A DNA stretch of 64,000 nucleotides from the NCBI RefSeq assembly GCF_000423705.1, contig NZ_AUIM01000010.1, forward strand, positions 1 to 64,000, given 5' to 3'. Source of the stretch: Stappia stellulata DSM 5886 (GTDB taxonomy: Bacteria > Pseudomonadota > Alphaproteobacteria > Rhizobiales > Stappiaceae). Below are positions 33,180-43,176 of this stretch, one piece after another; position 1 is the stretch's first letter; the number at the start of each line of letters is the position of its first letter. The notes beneath the pieces were generated by a model. That model searched no databases. It was not told the origin of the DNA and worked only from the letters and a program-made list of their open reading frames with translations. The position numbers and the translations under genes were made by a program.

Positions 33180-35600
33180 TCAGCCGCGAAGCGTGCCGCC
33201 GGTCGCCTTTTCCACCGCCGCGCGGATCTTGCCCGCGACCGCGTCGAGGTCCTCGTCGGTCAGCGTCTTGGCGCGCGGCTGCAGCGTCACGTCGATGGCG
33301 AGCGACTTGCGTCCCGCCTCGATGCCGGCCCCGCGATAGACGTCGAACAGCGTGACGTCGGCGATCAGCGCCTTGTCGGCGCCGCGCGCCGCCTTCATCA
33401 GCTTGTCGGCGGTCACCGCCTCGTCGACGACGAAGGCGAAATCGCGGCGCACCGGCATCAGGTCGCTGGCGTTGAAGGCGCCCTTGGAGCGCCCGCCCTT
33501 GCCCTTGGGCACGGGGATCGCGTCGAGGAACACCTCGAAGACCGCGATCGCCCCGTCGAGATCGAGCGCGCGCATGACGCGCGGGTGCAATTCGCCGAAG
33601 CGCGCGAGCACCGTCTTCGGGCCGAGGCGCAATTCGCCCGAGCGCCCCGGATGCAGCCAGTCGGGCACCTCAGTGAAGACCATCAGCTTGTCGACCGGCG
33701 CACCGGCGGCCGCAAGGGCGGCCTCCGCATCGGCCTTGGCGTCGAAGACGGAGACAGGCGCCGCGTTGCCCGACCAGTGGCGGTCGGCCCCGGTGAAACC
33801 TGCGGTTCCCCGGCGCACGCCGGCGGCCACCATCGACTGGCCTTCCGGCGTGTCGTTGGCGAAGACCTGGCCGACCTCGAAGAGCGCGACATCCGGATAG
33901 CCCCGGTCGGCGTTGCGCTGGGCGGCGGCGGCAAGGCCCGGCACCAGGCTCGGGCGCATGTCGGACATGTCGGCGGAAATCGGATTGGCAAGCTCGAGGT
34001 CGCGCCCGCCGCCGCCGAAGGCTTGCGCCTGTTTGGCGGAAATGAACGACCAGGTCACCGCTTCCTTCATGCCGCGCACGGCAAGCGTGCGCCGTGCCTG
34101 CGAGCGCCGCGTCTGGGCGACGGTCAGCACGCGGCCGGAGACCGTCGACTGGCGCGGCAGCGGGGTGGAGACCACCTTGTCGAGACCGACGATGCGCACG
34201 ACTTCTTCCACAAGGTCCGCCTTGCCGTGGACGTCCGGGCGCCAGGACGGCGGCGAAACCTTGACCGTATCGCCGCTGCCGGCGACCCAGAAGCCGAGCC
34301 GGCCGAGCACACCCTTGATCTCCGCATCCGACAGCGAGAGACCCGACAGCCGCTTGACCTCTGCGAAGGGGAAATCGACCACCCGGTCGGTGTCGGGAAT
34401 GGCGCCGGAGAAGGTCACTTCGCTCGGCGTGCCGCCGCAAAGCTCCATCACCAACTGCGTGGCGAGATCCAGCCCCGGCAGGCAGAACTGCGGATCGACG
34501 CCGCGCTCGAAACGGTAGCGCGCGTCGGTGTTGATGCCGAGCGCGCGGCCCGTGCGGGCGATGTTGGTCTCGTCCCAAAGCGCCGATTCGATCAACACGT
34601 CGGTGGTCTCGGCGGTGCAGCCGGAAACTTCGCCGCCCATGATTCCGCCAATGGATTCCACACCGTTCTCGTCGGCGATCACGCACATCGTGTCGTCGAA
34701 GCGGTAGGTCTTGCCGTCGAGGCCGAGAAGCTCCTCGCCGTCGCGCCCGCGCCGCACCGTGAGATCGCCCTGGACCTTGGCGGCGTCGAAGACGTGCAGC
34801 GGACGGCCGCGGTCGAAGGTGATGTAATTGGTGATGTCGACCAGCGCGTTGATCGGGCGCAGGCCGATGGCGATCAGGCGCTTCTGCATCCACTCCGGCG
34901 ACGGGCCATTGCGGATCCCGCGCACCAGGCGCAGGCCGAAGGCGGGACACAGCGACGGCGTGTCGCCGAAGTCCAGATCGACCTTCACCGGACAGGGGCC
35001 CTCGCCCGCGACCGTCTGCGGGCGGTTTTCCTTGAACTTGCCGAGACCGGCCGCGGCGAGGTCGCGGGCGATGCCCGAGACGCCGGCGCAATCGGGGCGG
35101 TTCGGCGTCAGGCCGATCTCGATCACGGGATCGTCGAGGCCGATGAATTCAGCGTAGGACACGCCCACCGGCGCGCCTTCGCCGAGGTCGATGATGCCGC
35201 TGTGCTCGTCGGAGAGTTCCAGCTCGCGCTCCGAGCACATCATGCCGAAGCTTTCCACATCGCGGATCTTGCCGACCGACAGCGTCACGTCGATGCCCGG
35301 CACATAATCGCCGGGGCGCGCCAGCACGCCGACGAGACCGGTGCGCGCGTTGGGCGCGCCGCAGACGATCTGCAGCAGCTCGCCGCCGTCGCCGGCATCG
35401 ACGCTGAGCACCTTCAGCCGGTCGGCGTTCGGGTGCTGTTTGGCCTCCACCACGCGGGCGATGGTGAAGCTCTTCAGCTTGTCGGCGGGATTGATGACAT
35501 CCTCGACCTCCAGGCCGATGCGCGTCAGCGTCTCGACGATTTCGTCGAGACCGGCATCGGTCTCCAGGTGATCCTTGAGCCAGGACAGGGTGAATTTCAT
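33180..35600 (-). CDS. pheT: Phenylalanyl-tRNA synthetase beta subunit
   Basis: An 806-residue housekeeping protein. In order: the N-terminal catalytic-core opening [20 protein letters not shown], the tRNA-binding OB domain ([17 protein letters not shown]), the B3/B4 editing region, the B5 domain and the C-terminal anticodon-binding domain ([18 protein letters not shown]). The ATG at 35600 matches family starts. It is separated from pheS by a small membrane-protein gene. Confidence 0.95.
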   Translation of the reverse strand: MKFTLSWLKDHLETDAGLDEIVETLTRIGLEVEDVINPADKLKSFTIARVVEAKQHPNADRLKVLSVDAGDGGELLQIVCGAPNARTGLVGVLARPGDYVPGIDVTLSVGKIRDVESFGMMCSERELELSDEHSGIIDLGEGAPVGVSYAEFIGLDDPVIEIGLTPNRPDCAGVSGIARDLAAAGLGKFKENRPQTVAGEGPCPVKVDLDFGDTPSLCPAFGLRLVRGIRNGPSPEWMQKRLIAIGLRPINALVDITNYITFDRGRPLHVFDAAKVQGDLTVRRGRDGEELLGLDGKTYRFDDTMCVIADENGVESIGGIMGGEVSGCTAETTDVLIESALWDETNIARTGRALGINTDARYRFERGVDPQFCLPGLDLATQLVMELCGGTPSEVTFSGAIPDTDRVVDFPFAEVKRLSGLSLSDAEIKGVLGRLGFWVAGSGDTVKVSPPSWRPDVHGKADLVEEVVRIVGLDKVVSTPLPRQSTVSGRVLTVAQTRRSQARRTLAVRGMKEAVTWSFISAKQAQAFGGGGRDLELANPISADMSDMRPSLVPGLAAAAQRNADRGYPDVALFEVGQVFANDTPEGQSMVAAGVRRGTAGFTGADRHWSGNAAPVSVFDAKADAEAALAAAGAPVDKLMVFTEVPDWLHPGRSGELRLGPKTVLARFGELHPRVMRALDLDGAIAVFEVFLDAIPVPKGKGGRSKGAFNASDLMPVRRDFAFVVDEAVTADKLMKAARGADKALIADVTLFDVYRGAGIEAGRKSLAIDVTLQPRAKTLTDEDLDAVAGKIRAAVEKATGGTLRG

Positions 35601-35665
35601 GGCATCGGTCTCTTGTCTTGTGTCGCGGAGGGCGCCCGCTCGCGCGGCGCCATTCGACGCGACCG

Positions 35666-36322
35666 TCAATCGGTCGGGGTGAAACGGTCCAGATCAGGCA
35701 TCACGGAGGCGCCGGCATAGGACTGCGCGAAGCGCAGGCCGATCTCGTGCAAGCGGTCGTTCCAGCGCTCCACCTGCATGTCGCTGATCCCGTCGCCACC
35801 GGCGATCGCCTGCGATGCCTCGGTCTCGACCTGGTCTCGCAACAAGCCCAGTTCGAGCATCGCCGCATCCTCGGCCTGGCTTTTGTCCAGCCAGCCGTAG
35901 GTCACCGCGCCGATGAGAATCAGCAACGCCAGCGCCGAGGTCGCCGTCGACCATTTGGAGATCCCCGCGATGCGCCGCTCGCTCGTCACCAGAACGAGGG
36001 TGGCGATGGCCAGGAAGGCGGTGATGTAGACGGCCGTCAGGAAGCTCTGGTATTTTTCCGAGGCATTCGTCTCATGGCTTGCGCGCAGCCGGGTGATGCG
36101 GTCGCGCAGGTACAACACCGGATCCGCGCCCGCGCCCAGGCCCTGGCGGAAATAGTCGTCGCAATAGCGCAGCCGGCCGCGCTCCTCGGTCTTGTCGGCG
36201 CAAACCTCCAGGAACGACGGCGCGCCGGTTTGCGCGGGCGTCTGGAGGTTGGTCTGGGCCTGGACCGGCGCGACAAGCACGGCCGTCAGCAGCACCAGCC
36301 ACAGGGCGGCGAAGAGCCTCAT
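35666..36322 (-). CDS. Hypothetical membrane protein between pheS and pheT
   Basis: A 218-residue protein I do not recognise. It has an N-terminal signal or anchor ([19 protein letters not shown]), two cysteines in a short segment ([20 protein letters not shown]), and two membrane helices ([19 protein letters not shown] and [16 protein letters not shown]). An acidic, helical C-terminus follows. Its ATG overlaps the pheS stop by 4 bp (ATGA), so it is co-translated with pheS. A link with translation is not evident; it may simply be carried by the operon. Confidence 0.75.
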   Translation of the reverse strand: MRLFAALWLVLLTAVLVAPVQAQTNLQTPAQTGAPSFLEVCADKTEERGRLRYCDDYFRQGLGAGADPVLYLRDRITRLRASHETNASEKYQSFLTAVYITAFLAIATLVLVTSERRIAGISKWSTATSALALLILIGAVTYGWLDKSQAEDAAMLELGLLRDQVETEASQAIAGGDGISDMQVERWNDRLHEIGLRFAQSYAGASVMPDLDRFTPTD

Positions 36323-37401
36323 CGTGACAGCCCCCCGAACAGCGTCGGCAGGTCGAGCGGGCGGAAACCGTAGTGGTCGATCCAGCGCACGTCGGCGTCG
36401 AAGAAGGCACGCAGGTCCGGCATGCCGTACTTCAGCATGGCGATCCGGTCGATGCCCATGCCCCAGGCAAAGCCTTGATATTCGTCCGGGTCCAGCCCGC
36501 AATTGCGGATGACATTGGGATGGACCATGCCGCAGCCGAGGATTTCCAGCCAGTCGTCGCCCTCGCCGATCTTCACCTCGTTGCCGGAGCGGTCGCAGCC
36601 GATATCGACTTCCATCGACGGCTCGGTGAAGGGGAAGAACGACGGGCGAAAACGCATCTTGATCTCGTCGACCTCGAAGAAGGCCTTGCAGAATTCCTCG
36701 AGCACCCACTTCAGGTGACCGATGTGGCTGCCCTTGTCGATGACGAGCCCCTCGACCTGGTGGAACATCGGGGTGTGCGTCTGGTCGCTGTCGCAGCGAT
36801 AGGTGCGGCCCGGCGTGATCACGCGGATCGGCGGCTTTTGCGACATCATCGTGCGGATCTGCACCGGAGAGGTGTGGGTCCGCAGAAGCATGCGCTCGCC
36901 GTCCTCCTTGGGATGCAGGAAGAACGTGTCGTGCATGTCGCGCGCCGGATGGTCTTCCGGGAAATTCAGCGCGGTGAAATTGAGATGATCGGTCTCGACA
37001 TCCGGGCCTTCGGCGATGGAAAAGCCCATGTCGGCGAAGATCGCCGTCAGTTCGTCGATCACCTGGCTCACGGGATGAATGCGGCCGGCCTCCGACGGTG
37101 CCGCACGCAGCGGCAGCGTCACGTCGATCCGCTCCGCTTCCAGCCTCGCGTTGAGGGCGGCCTCCTGCAGCACCTCGCGGCGGGCGCCCAGCGCCTCGCC
37201 GACGCGTTGCTTCAGGCCGTTGATCGCCGGCCCCATCTCCCGGCGTTCCTCCGGCGAGAGCTTGCCCAGCGTCTTGAGCTGTTCGGAGACAGACCCCTTC
37301 TTGCCAAGGGCCGCGACCCGAACCTCTTCCAGGTCGGCTTCGGTCGATGCAGCGGCGATGGCCGCGAGGATCTCGGATTCCAGGTTTTCGAGTTCGGACA
37401 T
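36319..37401 (-). CDS. pheS: Phenylalanyl-tRNA synthetase alpha subunit
   Basis: A 360-residue class II synthetase subunit. It has an N-terminal coiled coil (1-90) that binds tRNA and class II motifs including [23 protein letters not shown], the motif 2 region [19 protein letters not shown] and the motif 3 segment [17 protein letters not shown]. The ATG at 37401 opens the conserved [15 protein letters not shown]. Four bases overlap the following membrane-protein gene. Confidence 0.95.
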   Translation of the reverse strand: MSELENLESEILAAIAAASTEADLEEVRVAALGKKGSVSEQLKTLGKLSPEERREMGPAINGLKQRVGEALGARREVLQEAALNARLEAERIDVTLPLRAAPSEAGRIHPVSQVIDELTAIFADMGFSIAEGPDVETDHLNFTALNFPEDHPARDMHDTFFLHPKEDGERMLLRTHTSPVQIRTMMSQKPPIRVITPGRTYRCDSDQTHTPMFHQVEGLVIDKGSHIGHLKWVLEEFCKAFFEVDEIKMRFRPSFFPFTEPSMEVDIGCDRSGNEVKIGEGDDWLEILGCGMVHPNVIRNCGLDPDEYQGFAWGMGIDRIAMLKYGMPDLRAFFDADVRWIDHYGFRPLDLPTLFGGLSR

Positions 37402-37541
37402 GACACCGTCGGGATTTGCGGCGCACGGACAGGCCCGCGCGCGCGGCATGGTGAGAAGGTTTCCGGTCTTTTAGCAGACTTTTTGCCGGTTTCCAGCCGC
37501 AGCCGCCTCCCCGGTCCACATGCAGCGGCGCAAGCGGCGCG

Positions 37542-37751
37542 CTACTTGGTCAAAAGCAGCTTCTCCAAGCGCGTGATCGACAGGCGGTAGGTCATGTCCT
37601 TGTGCCTGATATGCACTTCGCGCGCGCCCTGGAAAAGCGCGGAACTGTCCAGTTCCAGCGGTGCCAGCGCAGCCTTGGACGCAGCGGCGAAAGGCCGGCG
37701 GGCGCCCGGTCGGCGAAGAAGCGTGCGTCGCACGGGCGGGTCCTGGGACAT
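37542..37751 (-). CDS. hemP: Hemin uptake protein HemP/HmuP
   Basis: A 69-residue protein whose C-terminal half (GAREVHIRHKDMTYRLSITRLEKLLLTK) is the HemP signature. In rhizobia HmuP helps activate heme-receptor gene transcription. The ATG follows a good AAGGAGA site. A TGA-N9-TCA box lies 52 bp upstream, consistent with iron control by RirA. The neighbouring plus-strand genes are also heme-related. Confidence 0.9.
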   Translation of the reverse strand: MSQDPPVRRTLLRRPGARRPFAAASKAALAPLELDSSALFQGAREVHIRHKDMTYRLSITRLEKLLLTK

Positions 37752-37802
37752 GACAATCTCCTTGAAGCAAGAGGCGCGAAACCGGCGCGCCGAACGAATT
37801 TG

Positions 37803-37817
37803 TGACTCAAATACTCA
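37803..37817. promoter_or_regulatory. RirA-type iron-responsive operator
   Basis: TGA-CTCAAATAC-TCA fits the TGA-N9-TCA operator used by RirA in rhizobia. It lies between the divergent hemP and DUF2325 genes and could control both. Confidence 0.6.
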
Positions 37818-37994
37818 TGTTTTAACAAGGACGCAATCCTCCCCGCTCGCCTGTTGAAAAACGGGACTGGCCGTGTGGCCTTGTGCTTGCCGGTGCGCCT
37901 CTCCCAGCGCCGGGCTTTATACTTGACTCTTTATGTCATGTTTTATACCAAGAGTCCGGTTCGCGGCCCCATCCGTGTCCAGGGGCCGCCGGAC

Positions 37995-39509
37995 ATGTCC
38001 AAGCGCCAGCAAGCCACACCGGCAACTCCCTCGCCGGTTCAGCCAGCCACGCCTTTCCACGATCGAAAAGCGAAGCGCGGTCGCACGGCAGATGCCGGCG
38101 CTGCGCCATGCGAGGCCCCATGCTGCCGCCCCCTCCCGTTGCCCCGCCCTTCGCGCCGATGCACAGGCGCGCCGGGTTTTTCACCTGCCGAAAGGCGCGT
38201 CATGTGCGCCGGTAACGGTTCCCTCGAGGCCGCCGTTGCCGCCGCCATCCAGGCGGAAGCATCGGCCACCGCGTCCGGCACCGGCCCGCCGGAGCCGCGT
38301 CGGCGCATTTTTCTGTGGGAGCAGAACGACAGCGTGCATTGCTCGATTGTCGGCACCTGCGCCAGCGTCGGCGACTTGCGCCGGGTTGCGCGGCGGATCG
38401 GCATGGAGATTGCGCCCGAAACACCCGACTACGACCTCCACGGACACTTCGTTCGCCTGTCGACGACCGACAACGCCTTTTCCCGCGCTTTCCAGAAGCT
38501 CCTCGACGCGCGGTTCGAGGGCGCCTTGCGCCGGGTCGCGCGCACCCGGAACGCCACGGGTCTGGCGGAACTGTGGGACGACATGTGCGACCGCGGCCAG
38601 GTCGCGCCCGCATACTGGGCCTTCATGAGCCACGGCCATGTGCCGAACGACCTTCGGGTGCGCGTCTTCGGCGAGGTGCACATGTGGTCGCATCTGGCCG
38701 GAGCCTCCTTCCGCCGCAAGACCGTGGAAGCGGCCGCGCTGCGCGACCAGATCCGCGAGATGGAAGACCGCGCGAAACGCACCGAGGCCGGGCTGCACGC
38801 GGCCCTCGCGGAGCGCGACGCCGAGATCGCCCGGCTGCGCGCGCGTCTCACCGACCTGCAGGCAAGCGCCGCCCATGGCGCCGGCGCCACCGCGAGGGCG
38901 AAGGCGAAAGGCCGGCCGCAAAACGATGCGCTGCAACGGCGTTTCGACAAGGCCCAGCGCGCGCTTCAGGGAGCAAGGGTCAGGGCGCGCCAGGCAGAGG
39001 CGCGGCTGCGGGCGCTCGACGGCGCGGCACGACAGGCCGCAGACGGGCCCGGATCCCGCCCGCTTCCATGTCCCGCCTCGACCGAGGCGCCATATCCCGC
39101 AAGAACGCCGCCCGAAAGCCGGTCGGCCGGCACCGGCGGGCGGCCCCGCACCGTGCTTTATGTCGGCGGGTTGCACGGTCACCGCGACCGGCTGCGCGGC
39201 ATCGCCGCCGAATTCAACGCCGCCTTCCTGCATCACGACGGCGGCGTGGAGGACGCCCCGCAACGGCTCGATCAGCTGCTTCCGTCCGTCGACTGCGTCT
39301 TCTGTCCGGTCAGCTGCGTCAGCCACGATGCCTGCCTGCGCGCCAAACGGGCGTGCCAGAAACGCAACATGCCCTTCGTCGCCCTGCGCAGTCCCGGCCA
39401 GAGCACCTTCGCGCGCGCCCTGCGGCACCTTGTCGAAGCGGACGATCATGGCCAAATACCGGGTCACGACACGCCACAGGAGGACACCACGACATGTTCA
39501 TCGCCATGA
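37995..39509 (+). CDS. DUF2325 protein
   Basis: About 504 residues from the ATG at 37995; an ATG at 38202 with AAAGG upstream would give 435 residues and may be the true start, since the first 70 residues are low-complexity. The middle (RIFLWEQNDSVHCSIVGTC onward) is helical and is followed by a coiled coil rich in Arg, Ala and Glu (about 290-370). The C-terminal DUF2325 domain has VLYVGGLHGHRDRLRGIA, CVFCPVSCVSHDACLRAKRAC and AFVALRS-like PFVALRSPGQSTF. The family often lies beside hemP and heme-degradation genes in alphaproteobacteria; the function is unknown. It overlaps the next gene by 16 bp. Confidence 0.8.
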   Translation: MSKRQQATPATPSPVQPATPFHDRKAKRGRTADAGAAPCEAPCCRPLPLPRPSRRCTGAPGFSPAERRVMCAGNGSLEAAVAAAIQAEASATASGTGPPEPRRRIFLWEQNDSVHCSIVGTCASVGDLRRVARRIGMEIAPETPDYDLHGHFVRLSTTDNAFSRAFQKLLDARFEGALRRVARTRNATGLAELWDDMCDRGQVAPAYWAFMSHGHVPNDLRVRVFGEVHMWSHLAGASFRRKTVEAAALRDQIREMEDRAKRTEAGLHAALAERDAEIARLRARLTDLQASAAHGAGATARAKAKGRPQNDALQRRFDKAQRALQGARVRARQAEARLRALDGAARQAADGPGSRPLPCPASTEAPYPARTPPESRSAGTGGRPRTVLYVGGLHGHRDRLRGIAAEFNAAFLHHDGGVEDAPQRLDQLLPSVDCVFCPVSCVSHDACLRAKRACQKRNMPFVALRSPGQSTFARALRHLVEADDHGQIPGHDTPQEDTTTCSSP

Positions 39510-39808
39510 ACCGCTTTCGCGTCAGGCCCGGCCACGAGGACGATTTCGAAACCGTCTGGCGCAACCGCGAGCGCAAGCTCGGCGACGTTCCGGGCTTCAG
39601 GGAGTTTCACCTGCTGCGCGGCGCAACCGGCGACGAACACACGCTGTTTGCCTCCCACACCATCTGGGAAAGCGAAGAGGCTTTTCTGGCCTGGACGAAG
39701 AGCCAGGCCTTTCGCGACGCGCACAAGAACGCCGGCGACAACAAGCCGCTCTACCTCGGCCCGCCCGATTTCGAGGGCTTTCAGGTCGTGCTCGCCGAAA
39801 CCGCCTGA
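39494..39808 (+). CDS. Heme-degrading/antibiotic-biosynthesis-type monooxygenase (HmuQ/IsdG-like)
   Basis: A 104-residue dimeric alpha/beta-barrel (ABM) protein: MFIAMNRFRVRPGHEDDFETVWRN, GFREFHLLRG, HTLFASHTIWESEEAFLAWTKSQAFRDAHKN. It has the Asn, Trp and His positions expected of IsdG-type heme oxygenases. It probably opens heme to release iron. The overlap with the DUF2325 gene and proximity to hemP and the RirA-type box support this. Confidence 0.83.
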   Translation: MFIAMNRFRVRPGHEDDFETVWRNRERKLGDVPGFREFHLLRGATGDEHTLFASHTIWESEEAFLAWTKSQAFRDAHKNAGDNKPLYLGPPDFEGFQVVLAETA

Positions 39809-39898
39809 GGCCGGGGAAACCGGACAGGCACCGGTTTTGCGACCGCATACGGCGTGATAAACTACCGACGGCAGCCTCACAACCAGAGCGGGAAAATC

Positions 39899-40999
39899 AT
39901 GAAGATCGACGGAACCCCCTATCGCGCGATCTGGCCGGGTGAAGACGGCCGCAGCGCCTGCATCATCGACCAGACCCGGCTGCCGCATGAATTCGTCACC
40001 GTGGATCTGCACAGCGTCGACGACGCCGCGACCGCCATCCGCGACATGTGGGTGCGCGGCGCGCCGCTGATCGGCGCCACGGCCGCCTATGGCATGGCGC
40101 TGGCGATGCAACGCGATGCCGGCGACGCCAAGCTCGCCGATGCCTACGAGACGCTGATCGCGACGCGACCAACGGCGATCAACCTGAAATGGGCGCTCGA
40201 TGCCGCCCGCGCCCGCCTCGCGCCGCTCGATGAAGCGGAGCGCGCCGCCGCCGCCTGGCGCTTCGCCGCAGAGCTTTGCGACGCCGATGTCGCGGTGAAC
40301 CATGCCATCGGCGAACACGGGCTCTCGCTGATCCGCGAGATCGCCGCGAACAAGAAGCCCGGCGAGCCCGTCAATGTGCTAACCCATTGCAACGCCGGAT
40401 GGATCGCGACCGTCGACTGGGGCACGGCGACCTCGCCGATCTATCAGGCGCACAACGCCGGCATCGACGTTCACGTCTTCGTCGACGAGACCCGGCCGCG
40501 CAACCAGGGTGCCAGCCTGACGGCCTGGGAACTCGGCAAGCACGGCGTGCCGCACACGCTGATCGTCGACAATGCCGGCGGCCACCTGATGCAGCACGGC
40601 CAGGTCGACATCGTCATCACCGGCACCGACCGCACCACCGCGCAGGGCGACGTCTGCAACAAGATCGGCACCTACCTGAAGGCGCTTGCGGCCAAGGACA
40701 ACGGCGTTCCCTTCTATGTCGCGCTGCCCTCCTCCACCATCGACTGGACCGTGCGCGACGGGGTGCGCGAGATCCCGATCGAGGAGCGAAACGGCGAGGA
40801 AGTCACCTGGATCCAGGGCCGGCGCGCCGACGGCAGCATCGACAAGGTACTGATTTCGCCGCCCGACACGCCCGCTGCCAATCCCGCCTTCGACGTAACC
40901 CCGGCACGGCTCGTCACCGGCCTGATCACCGAGCGCGGCATCTGCGATGCAAGCGCGGACGGTCTCGCCGGGCTCTTTCCGGACCGCGCGGTGGCCTAA
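39899..40999 (+). CDS. mtnA: S-methyl-5-thioribose-1-phosphate isomerase
   Basis: A 366-residue enzyme of methylthioadenosine salvage. Signatures: [31 protein letters not shown] (catalytic Cys), [10 protein letters not shown], and [18 protein letters not shown] (catalytic Asp). The length is normal. Other mtn genes are not in the window. The ArgRS-like gene begins 84 bp downstream on the same strand, but I see nothing that ties the two functionally. Confidence 0.93.
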   Translation: MKIDGTPYRAIWPGEDGRSACIIDQTRLPHEFVTVDLHSVDDAATAIRDMWVRGAPLIGATAAYGMALAMQRDAGDAKLADAYETLIATRPTAINLKWALDAARARLAPLDEAERAAAAWRFAAELCDADVAVNHAIGEHGLSLIREIAANKKPGEPVNVLTHCNAGWIATVDWGTATSPIYQAHNAGIDVHVFVDETRPRNQGASLTAWELGKHGVPHTLIVDNAGGHLMQHGQVDIVITGTDRTTAQGDVCNKIGTYLKALAAKDNGVPFYVALPSSTIDWTVRDGVREIPIEERNGEEVTWIQGRRADGSIDKVLISPPDTPAANPAFDVTPARLVTGLITERGICDASADGLAGLFPDRAVA

Positions 41000-41083
41000 C
41001 GCGCATCCGCCCCTTGCCTGATCGACCGAAGGTTGCAAAACTGATCCGAACTCGCCCGCTTCGGCGATTTTCGGAACGGATCG

Positions 41084-42796
41084 ATGGACCAGAAACCGAA
41101 GACGGCACAGGATGGCATCGGCGACCCGGCCGGCGGCATCGCGGATAGTGGCGGCCCGCTTTCTGCGGGCGCCCTGTCGGCACTTGTCGAGGCCGGGCTT
41201 GACCGGGCGGTCGGCGCGCTCGACCGGCAGACCGACTTCCGGCGCGGACCACAGGGTGCTGCCGACGTCTCCGTCATCCTCAAGGGCCGGATCGACGGCC
41301 CCGCACGCACGGCCCTGACATCGGTCTTCGAGGCCTGGCCGGCGGTGGAAAGCGCGCGGCTTTCCAAGAACCGGCTGACCTTGCGCTTCACCGACGAAAC
41401 ATTGGAGCGGGTCGCGGACGGCCTTGCCGCACATCCGGACGATCCGCTGCAGCTTGGCGGCACGGCCACCGGCACGCGGATTCTCGTCGACTATCTCGAT
41501 CCCAACGCCAACAAGGCGCTGCATGTCGGGCACCTTCGCAACATCGCGCTCGGCGGCGCGCTAGCCGCCCTGTGGCGGGCACGCGGCGCCGAGGTCGCCT
41601 GCCAGAGCGTCGTCTGCGACATCGGCCGCAACATCGCCGAGGCGCTGGCCGGCGTAACGGCGGCGGGCGGACTGTCCGCGCTGGCGGGCGGCGGACCCGT
41701 GGACCGGCTGGTCGGCAGGCTCTACGGCGAGATCGCCGGGGCCGTCGTGTCCGATGAGGGCGGCGCGGACGCCGATGCGCCGATCGCGCGGGAACTGACG
41801 CTCCATGGCGATGCCGCCGACGCGGTGCTCGCCGCCTGGCGCGCAGGCGACACCGCGACGCATGCGCTGTGGCGGGAGATGATCGATCTCGTCTTGCGCG
41901 ATCAGGCGGCGACACTCGCCCGCCTCGGCCAGCGCCACGACGTTTTCCTGCGCGAATCGGATGCGGTCGGGCCGGCACTGGCGCTTGCGGACCGGTTGAT
42001 CGATGTCGGCCTCGCGCGGCGCGAGGACGACGGCGTCGTGATCCTGGAAACCGGGCGCGACGACTACCCGCGCTGCCCGCTCACCCGCAGCGACGGCTTT
42101 GCAACCGAACACCTGCGCGCGCTGGTTCTCTGGCTGGAGGCGGCACAGGGCGCATCGCCGGCCGACCGCATCCTGCACGTGATGGGCGAGGAATGGCTGA
42201 CCAGCACCGAGATCCGCCTCGATGCGCTGAGGGCACTCGGCGCCGGAGCTTTTTTCGACCGCTACCGCATGCTGCCCCATCAGCTGGTGCGGCTCGACGG
42301 CTCGACGATGAAATCGAGCACCGGCAACACGCTGTTGATCGACGACCTCATCGACACGCTCGCCCGCAACCTTCCCGGCCCGCTCGCCGCCCTGCCCGCA
42401 GAGACGCAAGGCCGGGCCGTGGCAACCATCGCGCTGACGCCGTTCCTGATCGCGGAGGCCGGCGTTGCGCTGGAGATCGACCTTGCGGCCCTCACCGACC
42501 CGGAGCGCAATCCGGGCTTCGATCTCGCAGCACTCGCGCTTGCACCGCCTTCCGGGCACGCAACGGCGTCGGGCGGCGATGCGCAGCGCTTCGCGCTGCT
42601 TCAGGGCGAAAGGCTCAGGCGGGTGTTGATCCAGGCATCCAAGCGCGACGATCCGGTGGCCCCGGCGCGGTTTCTGGCGCGCCTCGCGCAGGCCCGCCGC
42701 GACGGGGATATCGGGCCGAAGACCGACGCCGTGCTTCAGCCGCCGGTGCGCGCGGCGATGACCGCCTGCGGACTGCTGCCGGGCCTCCAGGCGTGA
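41084..42796 (+). CDS. Arginyl-tRNA synthetase paralog (class Ia aaRS-like)
   Basis: A 570-residue protein with a class Ia aminoacyl-tRNA synthetase fold of the ArgRS type. DPNANKALHVGHLRNIALGG has the HIGH motif as HVGH (147-150), and STMKSSTGNTLLIDDLID (from Met409) stands at the KMSK position. The C-terminal helical part (RFALLQGERLRRVLIQASK) looks like the ArgRS anticodon-binding domain. The N-terminal domain and the segment after HVGH are divergent; I do not find the YINDAG motif of housekeeping ArgRS. It probably activates an amino acid for a special tRNA or a small acceptor. It converges on a minus-strand tRNA-like gene, a CCA-rich peptide gene and a biosynthetic operon. A self-resistance ArgRS is an alternative. 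Confidence 0.8.
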   Translation: MDQKPKTAQDGIGDPAGGIADSGGPLSAGALSALVEAGLDRAVGALDRQTDFRRGPQGAADVSVILKGRIDGPARTALTSVFEAWPAVESARLSKNRLTLRFTDETLERVADGLAAHPDDPLQLGGTATGTRILVDYLDPNANKALHVGHLRNIALGGALAALWRARGAEVACQSVVCDIGRNIAEALAGVTAAGGLSALAGGGPVDRLVGRLYGEIAGAVVSDEGGADADAPIARELTLHGDAADAVLAAWRAGDTATHALWREMIDLVLRDQAATLARLGQRHDVFLRESDAVGPALALADRLIDVGLARREDDGVVILETGRDDYPRCPLTRSDGFATEHLRALVLWLEAAQGASPADRILHVMGEEWLTSTEIRLDALRALGAGAFFDRYRMLPHQLVRLDGSTMKSSTGNTLLIDDLIDTLARNLPGPLAALPAETQGRAVATIALTPFLIAEAGVALEIDLAALTDPERNPGFDLAALALAPPSGHATASGGDAQRFALLQGERLRRVLIQASKRDDPVAPARFLARLAQARRDGDIGPKTDAVLQPPVRAAMTACGLLPGLQA

Positions 42797-43176
42797 AGCA
42801 AGACGACGGATTCAACCGGGCACCGGCCGGCGACTTGTCCCCGCCCGGCCTTGCGGCGCATCGCCTGCGCGGTCACGCGCAATCCGATCAATATTCGCAA
42901 TTCAAAACGCAATTTTCGCAAAATCCGGCGCAAAACTTGTAAAATCTGCAAGTCCGCCAGAAAGCGATCAGGGGCACGCCGCCTCCGGCGCGCTCTTGCG
43001 GCTGCAACCGCGGAAAGACCGGACCGAGATGGCCGACCCTCCCGCGGCGCGGGTTTCTACAGGGCATCGTTTCCAGGGCATCATTTCCAGGGCATCACAT
43101 TTTGCGAAAGCGCAAGTTCGCGCGCGTTCCGGTGCTGCGGCTATCGGGCGACGGTCACCCGCCGACCTCATGTGCC
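42797..43176. other. Convergent intergenic region with short repeats
   Basis: No gene seen. It contains an AT-richer run of degenerate CGCAAAA-like words (about 42890-42940), a small CCCGC/GCGGG hairpin at 43041-43053, a 14-bp tandem repeat (43060-43101) and a TTGCG/CGCAA hairpin (43102-43115). It probably holds the 3' ends of both convergent transcripts. Confidence 0.5.
43060..43101 (+). repeat. 14-bp tandem repeat, three units
   Basis: Units begin CAGGGCATC and differ at the end (GTTTC, ATTTC, ACATT). On the minus strand the core reads GATGCCCTG, which also occurs inside the tRNA-gene insertion at 43729-43737 on the plus strand. Confidence 0.65.

Noticed and set aside
33129-35720. 863-codon plus-strand frame opposite pheT
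   Set aside because: Antisense shadow; pheT is full length with all domains.
41084-42796. Housekeeping argS
   Set aside because: The N-terminal domain and post-HIGH region are too divergent, although this cannot be final without the rest of the genome.
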